In this document: positions 17,457-25,694 of the stretch, piece by piece
Layout: each line of letters begins with the position of its first letter
Numbering within the stretch: position 1 is the stretch's first letter
Origin: Chryseobacterium sp. FH2
GTDB taxonomy: Bacteria > Bacteroidota > Bacteroidia > Flavobacteriales > Weeksellaceae
Direction of reading: 5' to 3'
Assembly: GCF_001045455.1 (NCBI RefSeq)
Contig: NZ_LFNE01000002.1
Span: 1 to 64,000 of the forward strand
DNA length: 64,000 nucleotides
Program-made: the position numbers and the translations under genes
The notes under the pieces: model-generated
Told to the model about the DNA's origin: nothing
The model's database searches: none
Seen by the model: the letters and a program-made list of their open reading frames with translations, nothing else

Positions 17457-17481
17457 CAAAACATTTTGAAAGGGTAAAATA

Positions 17482-18492
17482 ATGATAGAAAAGATAGAAG
17501 AACTACTGGTTGAGGTAAACAGCTTCAATGCTACGTCTAAAGAGGAGATTGAAAACTTCCGAATTAAGTACAATGGTAAGAAAGGAGTTTTAAATGATTT
17601 CTATGAAACATTAAAGGAAGTTCCAAACGATCAGAAGAAAGATTTCGGACAAAAAATTAATACTTTAAAGCAAGCTGTAAACGGAAAATTGGAGGATTTG
17701 AAAAATTCTTCGCAATCTTCTATTATCCTTGAAAAAGAAGATCTTACAAAACCTGCTTTTCCGTTGGATTTGGGTTCAAGACATCCCATTAACCTTGTGA
17801 AAAACAGGATTATCGAGATTTTCAAGTCTATCGGGTTTGCAGTTGCAGACGGACCGGAGATTGAAGATGACTGGCATAATTTTACAGCCCTGAATCTTCC
17901 GGAATATCATCCGGCAAGAGATATGCAGGATACTTTCTTCATTGAGCAAAACCCGGATATTTTATTGAGAACACACACTTCTTCTGTACAGATTCGTTAT
18001 ATGGAGGAAAATCAACCGCCAATCAGAATTTTATCTCCGGGAAGAGTGTTCAGAAATGAAGCTGTTTCTTCACGTTCGCACTGTATTTTCCACCAGATTG
18101 AAGGTTTATATATAGATGAAAACGTAAGTTTTGCAGATTTAAAACAAACCATCCAGTTTTTTACAACGGAGCTTTTCGGAAAGTCTAAAATCAGGATGAG
18201 ACCTTCTTATTTCCCGTTTACGGAGCCAAGTGCTGAAATTGATGTGTATTGGGGGCTAAACTCAGAAACTGATTACAGAATTACCAAGGGAACAGGCTGG
18301 CTGGAAATTATGGGTTGCGGAATGGTAGATCCTGCCGTTTTAAAAAATGTAAATATCGATGCAGATAAATATTCAGGATATGCTTTCGGAATGGGTATTG
18401 AAAGAATCGTAATGCTTCTTTACCAAATGAGCGATATCAGAATGTTCTTTGAAAATGACATCAGAACTTTAGAACAGTTTAAAACATTATAA
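17482..18492 (+). CDS. pheS: phenylalanine--tRNA ligase alpha subunit
   Basis: 336 aa, the catalytic subunit of the alpha2-beta2 enzyme that charges tRNA-Phe. The N-terminal coiled coil (about 1-85) is followed by the class II core. Class II motif 2 is [14 protein letters not shown] near 191-204, and motif 3 is [15 protein letters not shown] near 298-312. Length matches bacterial PheS. pheT is not adjacent; the gene has its own terminator 3 nt after the stop, so the beta subunit is encoded elsewhere, as is usual in Flavobacteriia. Confidence 0.97.
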   Translation: MIEKIEELLVEVNSFNATSKEEIENFRIKYNGKKGVLNDFYETLKEVPNDQKKDFGQKINTLKQAVNGKLEDLKNSSQSSIILEKEDLTKPAFPLDLGSRHPINLVKNRIIEIFKSIGFAVADGPEIEDDWHNFTALNLPEYHPARDMQDTFFIEQNPDILLRTHTSSVQIRYMEENQPPIRILSPGRVFRNEAVSSRSHCIFHQIEGLYIDENVSFADLKQTIQFFTTELFGKSKIRMRPSYFPFTEPSAEIDVYWGLNSETDYRITKGTGWLEIMGCGMVDPAVLKNVNIDADKYSGYAFGMGIERIVMLLYQMSDIRMFFENDIRTLEQFKTL

Positions 18493-18494
18493 AA

Positions 18495-18523
18495 AAACCT
18501 CCGAAATTTTCGGAGGTTTTTTT
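18495..18523 (+). terminator. terminator of pheS
   Basis: Hairpin AAACCTCCGAAA/TTTCGGAGGTTT with a short loop and a following T-run, 3 nt after the stop. Confidence 0.9.
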
Positions 18524-18594
18524 ATAGAAAAATATCGGCATACTCATCGATATATATCTATGTGATTTATAGTGATTATATAGTGATAGGTTAG

Positions 18595-18602
18595 TACTTT
18601 TG
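18595..18602 (+). promoter_or_regulatory. TAnnTTTG element for a candidate small RNA
   Basis: TACTTTTG lies in the non-coding gap after pheS, about 105 nt ahead of a second terminator. No clear -33 TTG upstream. Confidence 0.4.
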
Positions 18603-18607
18603 TACCA

Positions 18608-18735
18608 GGATATTAAGGGTATCGAAAAACTCTTTGACTCTGGATCGAAAGGCACAAATGATGAGAAAGAATCAAAGAGTAAATAAACACAGGTGATAAT
18701 AAAAAACAACCTCCGAAAACTTCGGAGGTTTTTGT
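18608..18735 (+). ncRNA. candidate small RNA between pheS and the DUF5916 gene
   Basis: About 130 nt bounded by a TAnnTTTG element (18595-18602) and a strong terminator (18708-18735). An internal 9-bp perfect stem joins ACTCTTTGA (18629-18637) to TCAAAGAGT (18672-18680). No open reading frame is convincing. I do not recognise a known RNA family; 6S-like or Flavo-1-type RNAs were considered but cannot be confirmed by eye. Confidence 0.4.
18708..18735 (+). terminator. second terminator after pheS
   Basis: Perfect 10-bp stem AACCTCCGAA/TTCGGAGGTT with a 3-nt loop and TTTTTG tract. Its stem is almost the same sequence as the pheS terminator 200 nt upstream. Confidence 0.8.
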
Positions 18736-18829
18736 TTTTAATTACTGACCTTAGAAACAAAACGTAATTAAAAACGGGATTTTATTGAAAAATTTACACG
18801 TGTTTGTTTTTGACAAAGAATTTGTAAAT

Positions 18830-18920
18830 GCTTCAACACGCTCAGCAAACTTTTAATAAAACTAACTTTAATTAAGGATGATGTTGCAGTTCACTTTTGT
18901 TAGCCGAGCCGAGTCGAAGC
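18830..18920. repeat. REP-like imperfect inverted repeat
   Basis: GCTTCAACACGCTCAGC (18830-18846) faces GCCGAGCCGAGTCGAAGC (18903-18920) in inverted orientation, about 56 nt apart. The second arm is GC-rich against its AT-rich surroundings and resembles the dispersed intergenic elements containing GAGTCGAAG seen in many flavobacterial genomes. Confidence 0.5.
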
Positions 18921-18942
18921 GTTTAAAAACATTCAATATAGA

Positions 18943-21375
18943 TTAGCTTTTTGCATTTTTTTTCTTTGTCCAGTTTTTTATTCTGTTATAATCTAAAAAG
19001 TAGGTAAGCTTTAAAGAAAAGTTATTTACTGTTGGCTCACTGAAAAGCATATCGTAGTTTTTTGTGACATTTAATCTTGACATTTCCAGATAATTTGAAG
19101 TTGCATTTCTGTATAATAAAGTCAATTGGCTTCCGGGTGCAAACCACCACGAAAATCTTAAGTCTACATTCCATGCATTGTAAGTTCCGTCGAGATTTTT
19201 ATGAAAGTCATCTGTGTTTGTCAAACTTCCATCTTGATTCAGAGTATAGAATTGTTTATAATGGACATCTGAAAAATAATGTCTGAAAGTTAATGATAAA
19301 GCAATTTTTTCGTTGAAAGTATATTTTGAGGTTAAAGCATTTTCATAGGTATTTCTTTGTCTTCTGCCAATGAAAATATCGGTGTCATTTTTTCCTGCAA
19401 AACCGGTTTCGTTGTTGCTGAAGCCTGGATTAAAATTCCAATTCACATTAAACTTATCTGAAAATCTGTAACGAAGCCCAAAATTAGTAAAAACCTGATT
19501 TCTTCCTTTCTCATCAAAAGCATAATAATCAATCGTGAAATTATACTGCAGTTTTTTTCTGCTGTCACTTTCAAACCAAATCCAGGTGTCAAAATATCCG
19601 GGAACTTTTAAATATCTTCCAGAGGTTCTTGGTTCATAAATATCTTTTTGACCGAAAGGAGTAAACTCGATTCCGCCACCAAAAACCCTGAACTTTTTAT
19701 CCGTAAAACTGTTATTATTGTTGAATACAAAGTTTGAATTTAAAAACGGTTCGAGTCGGTGGTAGTAATTTAAGTTAAAGTTCAAATACATATTATTGAG
19801 CTTTTCCGTTGGCTGTAAAATTCTGTATCCATACCATGCATTATAATTTGCAAAATTAGTTTTGGTTGAAAATCCTACATCGTTGATGTCCCAATCTTTT
19901 GTCGTTATATTTCCATTGATAGAAAATCTGTGTTTCCCTGCAATTTTTTCCAGTCCGGCTTCCCCCCGAGTCCCGAATTTTGTGTCTCCATCCATCACCC
20001 AGCTCCCTTTCAGACTTCCGAAAGTTTTATAGGTGTTTTTCTTATTATTGATATCCCAAAGAATCCCGGTCGCATTGGCATCCCGGAAGTTACCAGCTCT
20101 GGTTACGTTGGTATTTACTAAAGAGACAGATGAATTCCCATTGAATCTTTGGTCGAAAACCAAAACATTATAATTGGCCCAAGGTTCTACAACTTCCTTT
20201 CTTGTTTCACCAGTTTCGTGATTGAAAATTGTAGCTTCCATTTTTTGAGTAACTCCGTTGAAGAAGCCTATTCCCAATCCTTTTTTTGTTCTTCCCGAAA
20301 TTTTAAAGGCATTAAATAATTTTACCTTTCCGGGATATTCAGTTATTTCCTCATTATCATTTGCTCTAGGATAGATGCTGGGCTCTCCGCCGACTCTTCT
20401 TGAATAGAACATTCCGCCTTTGCTGAACAGTTCTGTTCCTTCTGTGAAAAATGTCCTCTGCTCAGAAAATTGTTGCTCGAATGGGGTTAAATTTAAAATA
20501 GAATTGTCAAAATTTGCCTGCCCAAAATCAGGAATTAAAGTCATGTCAAAAGTAAAAGCATCATTTATTCCGTATTTTACATCCATTCCACCATTAAAAC
20601 TGGAAGTGGTTTTTCCGTCAAAACTATTGACATAGCTTGAAAAATATGGTGTAAAAGATAATCGGGTAGGAGGATTGATATTTTCTATACCTTGTAAAAC
20701 TCCGTCAAATAATGTATAAGAATTTTTAGCATTATCAACGAAATTCCAGTCATAAAAAGCTTTTGTTCTCTGGATTTTCCGAAACATATTCATTCCCCAC
20801 TCCTGAACACTACTTTTTGGAAATCTCAGCTCCGAATAAGGAATTTTAATTTCCACAGCCCAGCCTTTATCATTGATTTTTGCTCCGCTGTACCAAATGG
20901 AATTCCATGTTTCGTCTTCACCATCGGTTGTGATCTTAGCATCAAACTGAACTCCGGCCGCCGTTACCACAAATTCCAGGCTTTGCTGTTTATCATTGTA
21001 GCCATTCAGGGCAACTCCAAAAAAATCATCATTACTGATTCCGTCTCTTTCGGTTAATTCTTTTGCAATTTTCCTGGGATTCGGATCATACATTTGAGCT
21101 CCAAAATAAATGCCTGTATCGTCATATAAAATTCTGACTTCTGTTCTTACAGAATCATGCTGAGGTTTTCCGTTGTTTGGGCTTCTTTCAATAAAGCTGG
21201 TTGCAAGGGGTGCATTTTGCCATTCTTTATCATCCAAAATACCATCTATTTTAGGTGAAGAATCTATTTTCGTAATAAAAATTTTCTTTCTTGTGATATT
21301 ATCATTTTCCTTTTTCTGAGAAAAAAGAAAACAAGAATAGAGAGAAATTATAGTAATCAGTAATTTAATTTTCAT
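18943..21375 (-). CDS. DUF5916 domain secreted/outer-membrane protein with CBM9-like N-terminus
   Basis: 810 aa with a Sec signal peptide (cut near FLFSQ, residue 19). About residues 30-235 form a family-9 carbohydrate-binding-like domain (SPKIDGILDDKEWQNA, then TEVRILYDDTGIYFGAQMYD). The rest is the DUF5916 region, rich in alternating aromatic strands and ending in repeated beta-hairpins typical of an outer-membrane barrel. Function of the family is unknown; a surface role in polymer binding is an inference. Next upstream on the strand is a DUF3108 gene, separated by 116 nt and a terminator. Confidence 0.87.
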   Translation of the reverse strand: MKIKLLITIISLYSCFLFSQKKENDNITRKKIFITKIDSSPKIDGILDDKEWQNAPLATSFIERSPNNGKPQHDSVRTEVRILYDDTGIYFGAQMYDPNPRKIAKELTERDGISNDDFFGVALNGYNDKQQSLEFVVTAAGVQFDAKITTDGEDETWNSIWYSGAKINDKGWAVEIKIPYSELRFPKSSVQEWGMNMFRKIQRTKAFYDWNFVDNAKNSYTLFDGVLQGIENINPPTRLSFTPYFSSYVNSFDGKTTSSFNGGMDVKYGINDAFTFDMTLIPDFGQANFDNSILNLTPFEQQFSEQRTFFTEGTELFSKGGMFYSRRVGGEPSIYPRANDNEEITEYPGKVKLFNAFKISGRTKKGLGIGFFNGVTQKMEATIFNHETGETRKEVVEPWANYNVLVFDQRFNGNSSVSLVNTNVTRAGNFRDANATGILWDINNKKNTYKTFGSLKGSWVMDGDTKFGTRGEAGLEKIAGKHRFSINGNITTKDWDINDVGFSTKTNFANYNAWYGYRILQPTEKLNNMYLNFNLNYYHRLEPFLNSNFVFNNNNSFTDKKFRVFGGGIEFTPFGQKDIYEPRTSGRYLKVPGYFDTWIWFESDSRKKLQYNFTIDYYAFDEKGRNQVFTNFGLRYRFSDKFNVNWNFNPGFSNNETGFAGKNDTDIFIGRRQRNTYENALTSKYTFNEKIALSLTFRHYFSDVHYKQFYTLNQDGSLTNTDDFHKNLDGTYNAWNVDLRFSWWFAPGSQLTLLYRNATSNYLEMSRLNVTKNYDMLFSEPTVNNFSLKLTYFLDYNRIKNWTKKKNAKS

Positions 21376-21435
21376 GGTCTTAGCGTGCTATAGAATTATG
21401 ACAACTAAGATTTAAAATTTATTACATTGAAAATA

Positions 21436-21468
21436 AAAAATGCCTGTAAAAACTTCACAGACATTTTT
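21436..21468 (-). terminator. terminator of the DUF3108 gene
   Basis: Stem AAAAATGCCTGT/ACAGACATTTTT (one mismatch), 9-nt loop, then a T-run on the minus strand. Confidence 0.75.
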
Positions 21469-21491
21469 CTTAAAAAAAACTAACTATATGT

Positions 21492-22262
21492 TTATTTTGT
21501 AAACTTCAAAGGATATTTCACATTTTTTATATCATCAATACTTGCTTTTAGAGAACCAACTGCCAATTCAGCCTTTAATAGCATCGGAACATGGTTGGCA
21601 TCATTAGAAACCCACATCGTCACACCTTCTTTTTCTTTAAAAACCCGCCCGCTTTTTACAGACGGGATAATTTTTAAGCAATTGATGGTTCCGAATTTTG
21701 TTTTTAAATTTTCTGCCCCTGTTACTTTCAGCTGAAAGGGAAACATTTCATCGTCAATCCAGACATTCATATTAATGACGGTTCCTACTTTCAACTCGTT
21801 TTGGCTTTTACTTCTTAAATAATAAAAGCATGAAAGCATATCCTGAACGCCTTTTACGGATTTTAAAACCTTAGAACCATTGGCAGGATTTTTTTTATCT
21901 GTTAAAATTAATGTGTTGTTATCGTGATTGAAAACCGTTTCAAAATGCTGGCTGTAGCCTCCTTCTTTTACATCTCTAACGTAAAAACTCGGAAGCCCGG
22001 TATTAACATTAATGAAGCTCTCATATAAATCCTCAACTTTGAAAAACGCTTTTACAGCACCCGTAGTTCTTCCAACTCCTTTTGCATAAAGGTGAGGAGT
22101 ACCTTTATAGGTGGTTTTTTGGGTGGTTAGGGTTGCGTTTCCGGCAGTCAGAAGACCGTAATGGATTCTGAAAGACAATGATTCGCCATCTGCAATATTA
22201 TCGATCTGGGCAAAGCCTAAAGAAAAAATAAATATTGCAATTAGGTTTACAATTTTCTTCAT
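21492..22262 (-). CDS. DUF3108 domain exported protein
   Basis: 256 aa with a Sec signal peptide ending SLGFAQ (residue 19). The DUF3108 pattern is clear: GESLSFRIHYGLLTAGNATL near 27-46, VQDMLSCFYYLRS near 144-156, and TKFGTINCLKIIPSV near 188-202. The family is an uncharacterised periplasmic lipocalin-like or LolA-like beta-fold protein. Single gene with its own terminator, divergent from the ferredoxin reductase gene. Confidence 0.87.
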   Translation of the reverse strand: MKKIVNLIAIFIFSLGFAQIDNIADGESLSFRIHYGLLTAGNATLTTQKTTYKGTPHLYAKGVGRTTGAVKAFFKVEDLYESFINVNTGLPSFYVRDVKEGGYSQHFETVFNHDNNTLILTDKKNPANGSKVLKSVKGVQDMLSCFYYLRSKSQNELKVGTVINMNVWIDDEMFPFQLKVTGAENLKTKFGTINCLKIIPSVKSGRVFKEKEGVTMWVSNDANHVPMLLKAELAVGSLKASIDDIKNVKYPLKFTK

Positions 22263-22377
22263 GGTAAGTCATTTACAAAAAGGCTGCCAAATTCAAGATT
22301 TGAAGACTTTTAAAGATATTTGATAAATCTCAGGTTTTTATTTAGACTGAATTAAATATGCTTAGCATTAAAATTAG

Positions 22378-22385
22378 TAAATTTG
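22378..22385 (+). promoter_or_regulatory. TAnnTTTG promoter element of the ferredoxin reductase gene
   Basis: TAAATTTG, 33 nt upstream of the ATG. Confidence 0.6.
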
Positions 22386-22418
22386 CGGTTACATATATAA
22401 TTAAATTATCTTTTACAT

Positions 22419-23474
22419 ATGATAACTACAGACATATTGATTATAGGAGCGGGACCAACGGGGCTTTTTGCCGTATTTGAAGCGGGTTTGCTAAAAATGA
22501 AATGCCATATCATCGATGCACTTCCTCAACCTGGAGGGCAATTGGCAGAATTGTATCCTAAAAAACCTATTTTCGATATTCCTGGTTATCCTTCGGTAAA
22601 TGCCGGAGAATTGGTAGATAATTTGATGGAACAGATTAAACAGTTCCAACCGGGATTTACTTTGGGTGAAACAGCTGTTTCTTATACAAAAGTAGATGAT
22701 GAATGGTTTGAAGTGATTACCAACAAAGGAACTGTTCACAGAGCTAAAGCTATTGCTATTGCAGGTGGTTTGGGAACTTTTGAACCCAGAAAACCTACGA
22801 TGAATAATGTTGCTGATTATGAAGAAAAGGGGCTTGAATATTTTGTAAAAGAACCGGAACATTTCAGAAATAAGAAAGTAGTAATTGCCGGAGGTGGAGA
22901 TTCTGCGCTTGACTGGAGTGTTTTCTTGTCAAATGTTGCCAATGAAGTGACTTTGATTCACAGAAGAAATGAGTTCAGAGGAGCTTTAGATTCTGTAGAA
23001 AAAGTTCAGGATTTAAAGAATCAGGGGAAGATTAAATTAATTACACCTGCTGAAGTTACTGCAATTAAAGGCGACGGAAAAGTAGAAGCTATCACCGTAC
23101 AGGTTGATGGTGAAGAAGCTTATGATATTGAAACTGATTATTTTATTCCATTATTTGGCTTAACTCCAAAATTGGGTGAAATCGGAAATTGGGGACTGAA
23201 TATCGAGAAAAATGCAATCGTTGTAAATAACGCTCTTGATTATCAGACAAATATTGACGGGATCTACGCAATCGGAGATATCAACACGTATCCCGGGAAA
23301 TTGAAATTAATTCTCTGTGGTTTCCACGAAGCTACATTGATGTGTCAAAGTGTATACAACAGATTAAATCCGGGTAAAAAATTTGTATTAAAATATACAA
23401 CTGTAAGTGGAGTAGACGGTTTCGACGGAAGTAGAAAAGAAGCTGAGAAGGCCGTTGTGAAAAAAATTGATTAA
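22419..23474 (+). CDS. ferredoxin--NADP(+) reductase, thioredoxin-reductase-like type
   Basis: 351-aa cytosolic flavoprotein. The FAD dinucleotide motif is GAGPTGLFA at about 9-17; the NADPH motif is IAGGGDSALDW near 151-161 with the HRRNEFRG arginines after it; and IYAIGDINTYPGK near 282-294 is the second FAD motif. It lacks the CxxC of thioredoxin reductase, which points to the YumC/type-2 FNR group. The adrenodoxin-type ferredoxin 74 nt downstream is the obvious electron partner. Confidence 0.92.
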   Translation: MITTDILIIGAGPTGLFAVFEAGLLKMKCHIIDALPQPGGQLAELYPKKPIFDIPGYPSVNAGELVDNLMEQIKQFQPGFTLGETAVSYTKVDDEWFEVITNKGTVHRAKAIAIAGGLGTFEPRKPTMNNVADYEEKGLEYFVKEPEHFRNKKVVIAGGGDSALDWSVFLSNVANEVTLIHRRNEFRGALDSVEKVQDLKNQGKIKLITPAEVTAIKGDGKVEAITVQVDGEEAYDIETDYFIPLFGLTPKLGEIGNWGLNIEKNAIVVNNALDYQTNIDGIYAIGDINTYPGKLKLILCGFHEATLMCQSVYNRLNPGKKFVLKYTTVSGVDGFDGSRKEAEKAVVKKID

Positions 23475-23548
23475 ATTTGTTGACGGTTATTAGTTGTAAA
23501 TAAAACTAGCTTTTATCATCAACTATAAACAATCAACCATCAACTAAA

Positions 23549-23878
23549 ATGAACGATATAAATATAAAAATCACCGATAGAGAAGGTGTAACTCATGATA
23601 TTGTAGCGCCAACTGATATGTCCATGAATTTAATGGAAATTATCCGTTCGTATGAATTAGCAGAAGAAGGAACTATCGGAGTTTGTGGAGGAATGGCAAT
23701 GTGTGCGTCTTGTCAGGTTTATGTAATCAATGATCCAGGGCTTGAGCCAATGGGCGATGAGGAAGATGCAATGTTAGGCGAAGCTTTCCATGTGAAAGGT
23801 AACAGCAGATTAGGCTGCCAACTGCATATTGTAACTGAAATGGAAGGTCTTGAAGTAGAAATTGCTCCTTATCCTTAG
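23549..23878 (+). CDS. 2Fe-2S ferredoxin, adrenodoxin type
   Basis: 109-aa cytosolic electron carrier. The four cluster ligands are Cys46, Cys52, Cys55 and Cys90 (CGGMAMCASC then RLGC), the C-x5-C-x2-C pattern of vertebrate/bacterial-type [2Fe-2S] ferredoxins. An acidic loop, MGDEEDAML at 68-76, is the usual redox-partner surface. Follows a type-2 FNR, so the pair should pass electrons from NADPH to an unknown acceptor such as Fe-S assembly or a P450. Confidence 0.94.
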   Translation: MNDINIKITDREGVTHDIVAPTDMSMNLMEIIRSYELAEEGTIGVCGGMAMCASCQVYVINDPGLEPMGDEEDAMLGEAFHVKGNSRLGCQLHIVTEMEGLEVEIAPYP

Positions 23879-23900
23879 AAAATTTTATTTAAATTATATT

Positions 23901-23935
23901 AAAAACTCCTGAAGATCTTTCTTCGGGAGTTTTTT
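23901..23935. terminator. bidirectional terminator between ferredoxin and alarmone synthetase genes
   Basis: Stem AAAAACTCCTGAAG/CTTCGGGAGTTTTTT (one wobble), 6-nt loop, U-tracts on both sides. It serves both convergent genes. Confidence 0.85.
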
Positions 23936-23945
23936 ATTTATCAGT

Positions 23946-24938
23946 TTATATTTTGCTCTCCAGATAATTAATTAACCAAATTATTGGTGCTCCCTGAATT
24001 AAAGAAATTTTTATTTTATTATCATGCAAATTTTTGTTTAAAGATTTCAAGTATTCTATTTGATGGGTAATGATTTCTTCTTTATGCTGTACCAGGTTTT
24101 CTTCGAGCTGTGTTAAATCAAATATTTTTAGATCTTTGAGTTTTGGAGATAAATTATTTAAAGAAATGTACGTTGAATCAAACTTGGGATTTTCAGTAAG
24201 TTTTAAAGCTTTTTTTATTTCATTTTCAATTTCGCGCAAAAGCTGATTCTTTTTTACAAACGCAATGATAGTTGATTCATTGATTTCTATAAGTTTCTTT
24301 TTGTCTTTTAAATTCTTACTAATAGAATTTTCAAAATAATGAATTTCTTTTTTTAGTTTGGTAAATTCAATATCTGCCTGTTCCAATAAAGCTGCCACTC
24401 TATAAAATGTCCGTTTTGCTTTCTGAGGTATTTCGGTGAAGGATTTATAACCTAAGTCATGTTCTATTTCTGCCCAGGAATGCTGAAGTATACTCCTGAT
24501 TTGAATTTCGAATTTAATATCTTTATATACTGAATATTCTGCTGTTTGAGCCCTGTTATCATTGATTTGTAAGATGTAATGAACACTTTTGTATCCAAAT
24601 TTATCAATTTCAATATTTCCTTTATCTATAGAATTTATCCAGTCAATTTTAAATTCTCTGTTAAGGATTTCTTCTATTTTTGAAATATCATCTTCAAAAT
24701 AAGTGATAATTCTTAGTCCTAAAATATCGGTAACATCATCAAGATGTATGTATTTATTTTTTTTTATTACTTTCTGAGCAAGACTTTCTTTAGTCTTTAC
24801 CCGGCTTGTAATCTGATGTATTGAAAAATTTTTACATAGTTTTTTTAATATTTTTTCAACTTTAAAGCTAAAAGAAGAATACAAAGAAAATTTTTCCTCA
24901 TATTCTGCCAGAATTTTATTTAGGTCGTCATTTATCAT
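23946..24938 (-). CDS. RelA/SpoT-domain protein, probable small alarmone (p)ppGpp synthetase
   Basis: 330 aa. The synthetase domain covers about residues 45-200: DDVTDILGLRI at 67-77 (Asp71, Arg76), GYKSVHY at 115-121, EIQIRS at 144-149 and HSWAEIEHDLGYK at 153-165, whose acidic and histidine residues are the catalytic set. No HD hydrolase, TGS or ACT domain is present, so it should only make (p)ppGpp. A helical C-terminal extension of about 130 residues is longer than in RelQ/RelP (about 210-260 aa) and may regulate or oligomerise the protein. Convergent with ferredoxin; monocistronic. Confidence 0.88.
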   Translation of the reverse strand: MINDDLNKILAEYEEKFSLYSSFSFKVEKILKKLCKNFSIHQITSRVKTKESLAQKVIKKNKYIHLDDVTDILGLRIITYFEDDISKIEEILNREFKIDWINSIDKGNIEIDKFGYKSVHYILQINDNRAQTAEYSVYKDIKFEIQIRSILQHSWAEIEHDLGYKSFTEIPQKAKRTFYRVAALLEQADIEFTKLKKEIHYFENSISKNLKDKKKLIEINESTIIAFVKKNQLLREIENEIKKALKLTENPKFDSTYISLNNLSPKLKDLKIFDLTQLEENLVQHKEEIITHQIEYLKSLNKNLHDNKIKISLIQGAPIIWLINYLESKI

Positions 24939-25030
24939 ACTAATTAGCTAGTATTTAAATTTACACACTTTTTAATAAAAACATAATTATTATTGATCAA
25001 TCTGAAAACAATGAAAATAGTCTTATATTT

Positions 25031-25612
25031 TTAAACTTCATCTTTATAAATCCACTTGCCAACTGTCGGAGCTTTATAGTTTCTCATTTTTTCTAAAAGT
25101 TCATCAACATTATCACCTATCAATAGCATATCACGATTAATTTGTTTTAAAAATCCTTTATCGACCATCGTCTGAACCAATTTAATCAAATCATCATAAA
25201 ATCCGTCAATATTTAGAACAGCAATTGGCTTTCTGTGAAGCCCGAGTTGTGCCCAGGTTATCATTTCGAAAAACTCTTCCAATGTTCCGTAACCTCCGGG
25301 AAGAACGATTACACCGTTGCACAAATCATTCATTTTGGTTTTTCTTTCGTGCATAGTTTCAACCAAAATCAATTCTGTTAGCTGCTTATGTGCAATTTCT
25401 TTTGACTGTAAAAAGTAGGGAAGAACTCCAACAACTTTTCCTCCTGAATTCAAAGCGCCTTCTGCAACGGCCCCCATCAGCCCTACATCTGCACCACCAT
25501 AAACCAGTTGAATATTTTGTTTTGCTAAAGTCTGTCCAAGTAAAGTTGCCTGCTCTTTAAAAACATCATCCGAACCCAAACTTGAACCACAAAATACGGT
25601 TATACTTTTCAT
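25031..25612 (-). CDS. LOG family protein (TIGR00730, cytokinin-type nucleotide phosphoribohydrolase)
   Basis: 193 aa, Rossmann-like fold. The LOG motif PGGYGTLEE is at 105-113, with the partner residues HERK at 88-91. GSSLGS near the N-terminus and YGGADVGLMG at 38-47 are the usual nucleotide loop. The family removes ribose 5'-phosphate from AMP-type nucleotides. Bacterial role mostly unknown. The gene follows the alarmone synthetase's promoter region on the same strand but is spaced 92 nt from it. Confidence 0.92.
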   Translation of the reverse strand: MKSITVFCGSSLGSDDVFKEQATLLGQTLAKQNIQLVYGGADVGLMGAVAEGALNSGGKVVGVLPYFLQSKEIAHKQLTELILVETMHERKTKMNDLCNGVIVLPGGYGTLEEFFEMITWAQLGLHRKPIAVLNIDGFYDDLIKLVQTMVDKGFLKQINRDMLLIGDNVDELLEKMRNYKAPTVGKWIYKDEV

Positions 25613-25642
25613 ACTAATTCTTAATCTTAATAGTTTAAATTA

Positions 25643-25674
25643 AAATATCCAAAATCAGGAGACTTTGGATATTT
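25643..25674 (-). terminator. terminator of the dipeptidase gene
   Basis: Perfect 11-bp stem AAATATCCAAA/TTTGGATATTT with a 10-nt loop, 21 nt after the stop of the gene at 25695; the following T-run on the minus strand is weak. Confidence 0.6.
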
Positions 25675-25694
25675 AATATAGCAATTTTATATTC

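Noticed and set aside
18479..18760. 93-codon minus-strand frame after pheS
   Set aside because: It runs antisense through both terminators and the small RNA candidate and resembles no protein family.
19740..19770. GGTTCGAGTC-like string as a tRNA T-arm
   Set aside because: It lies inside the DUF5916 coding sequence and no cloverleaf surrounds it.
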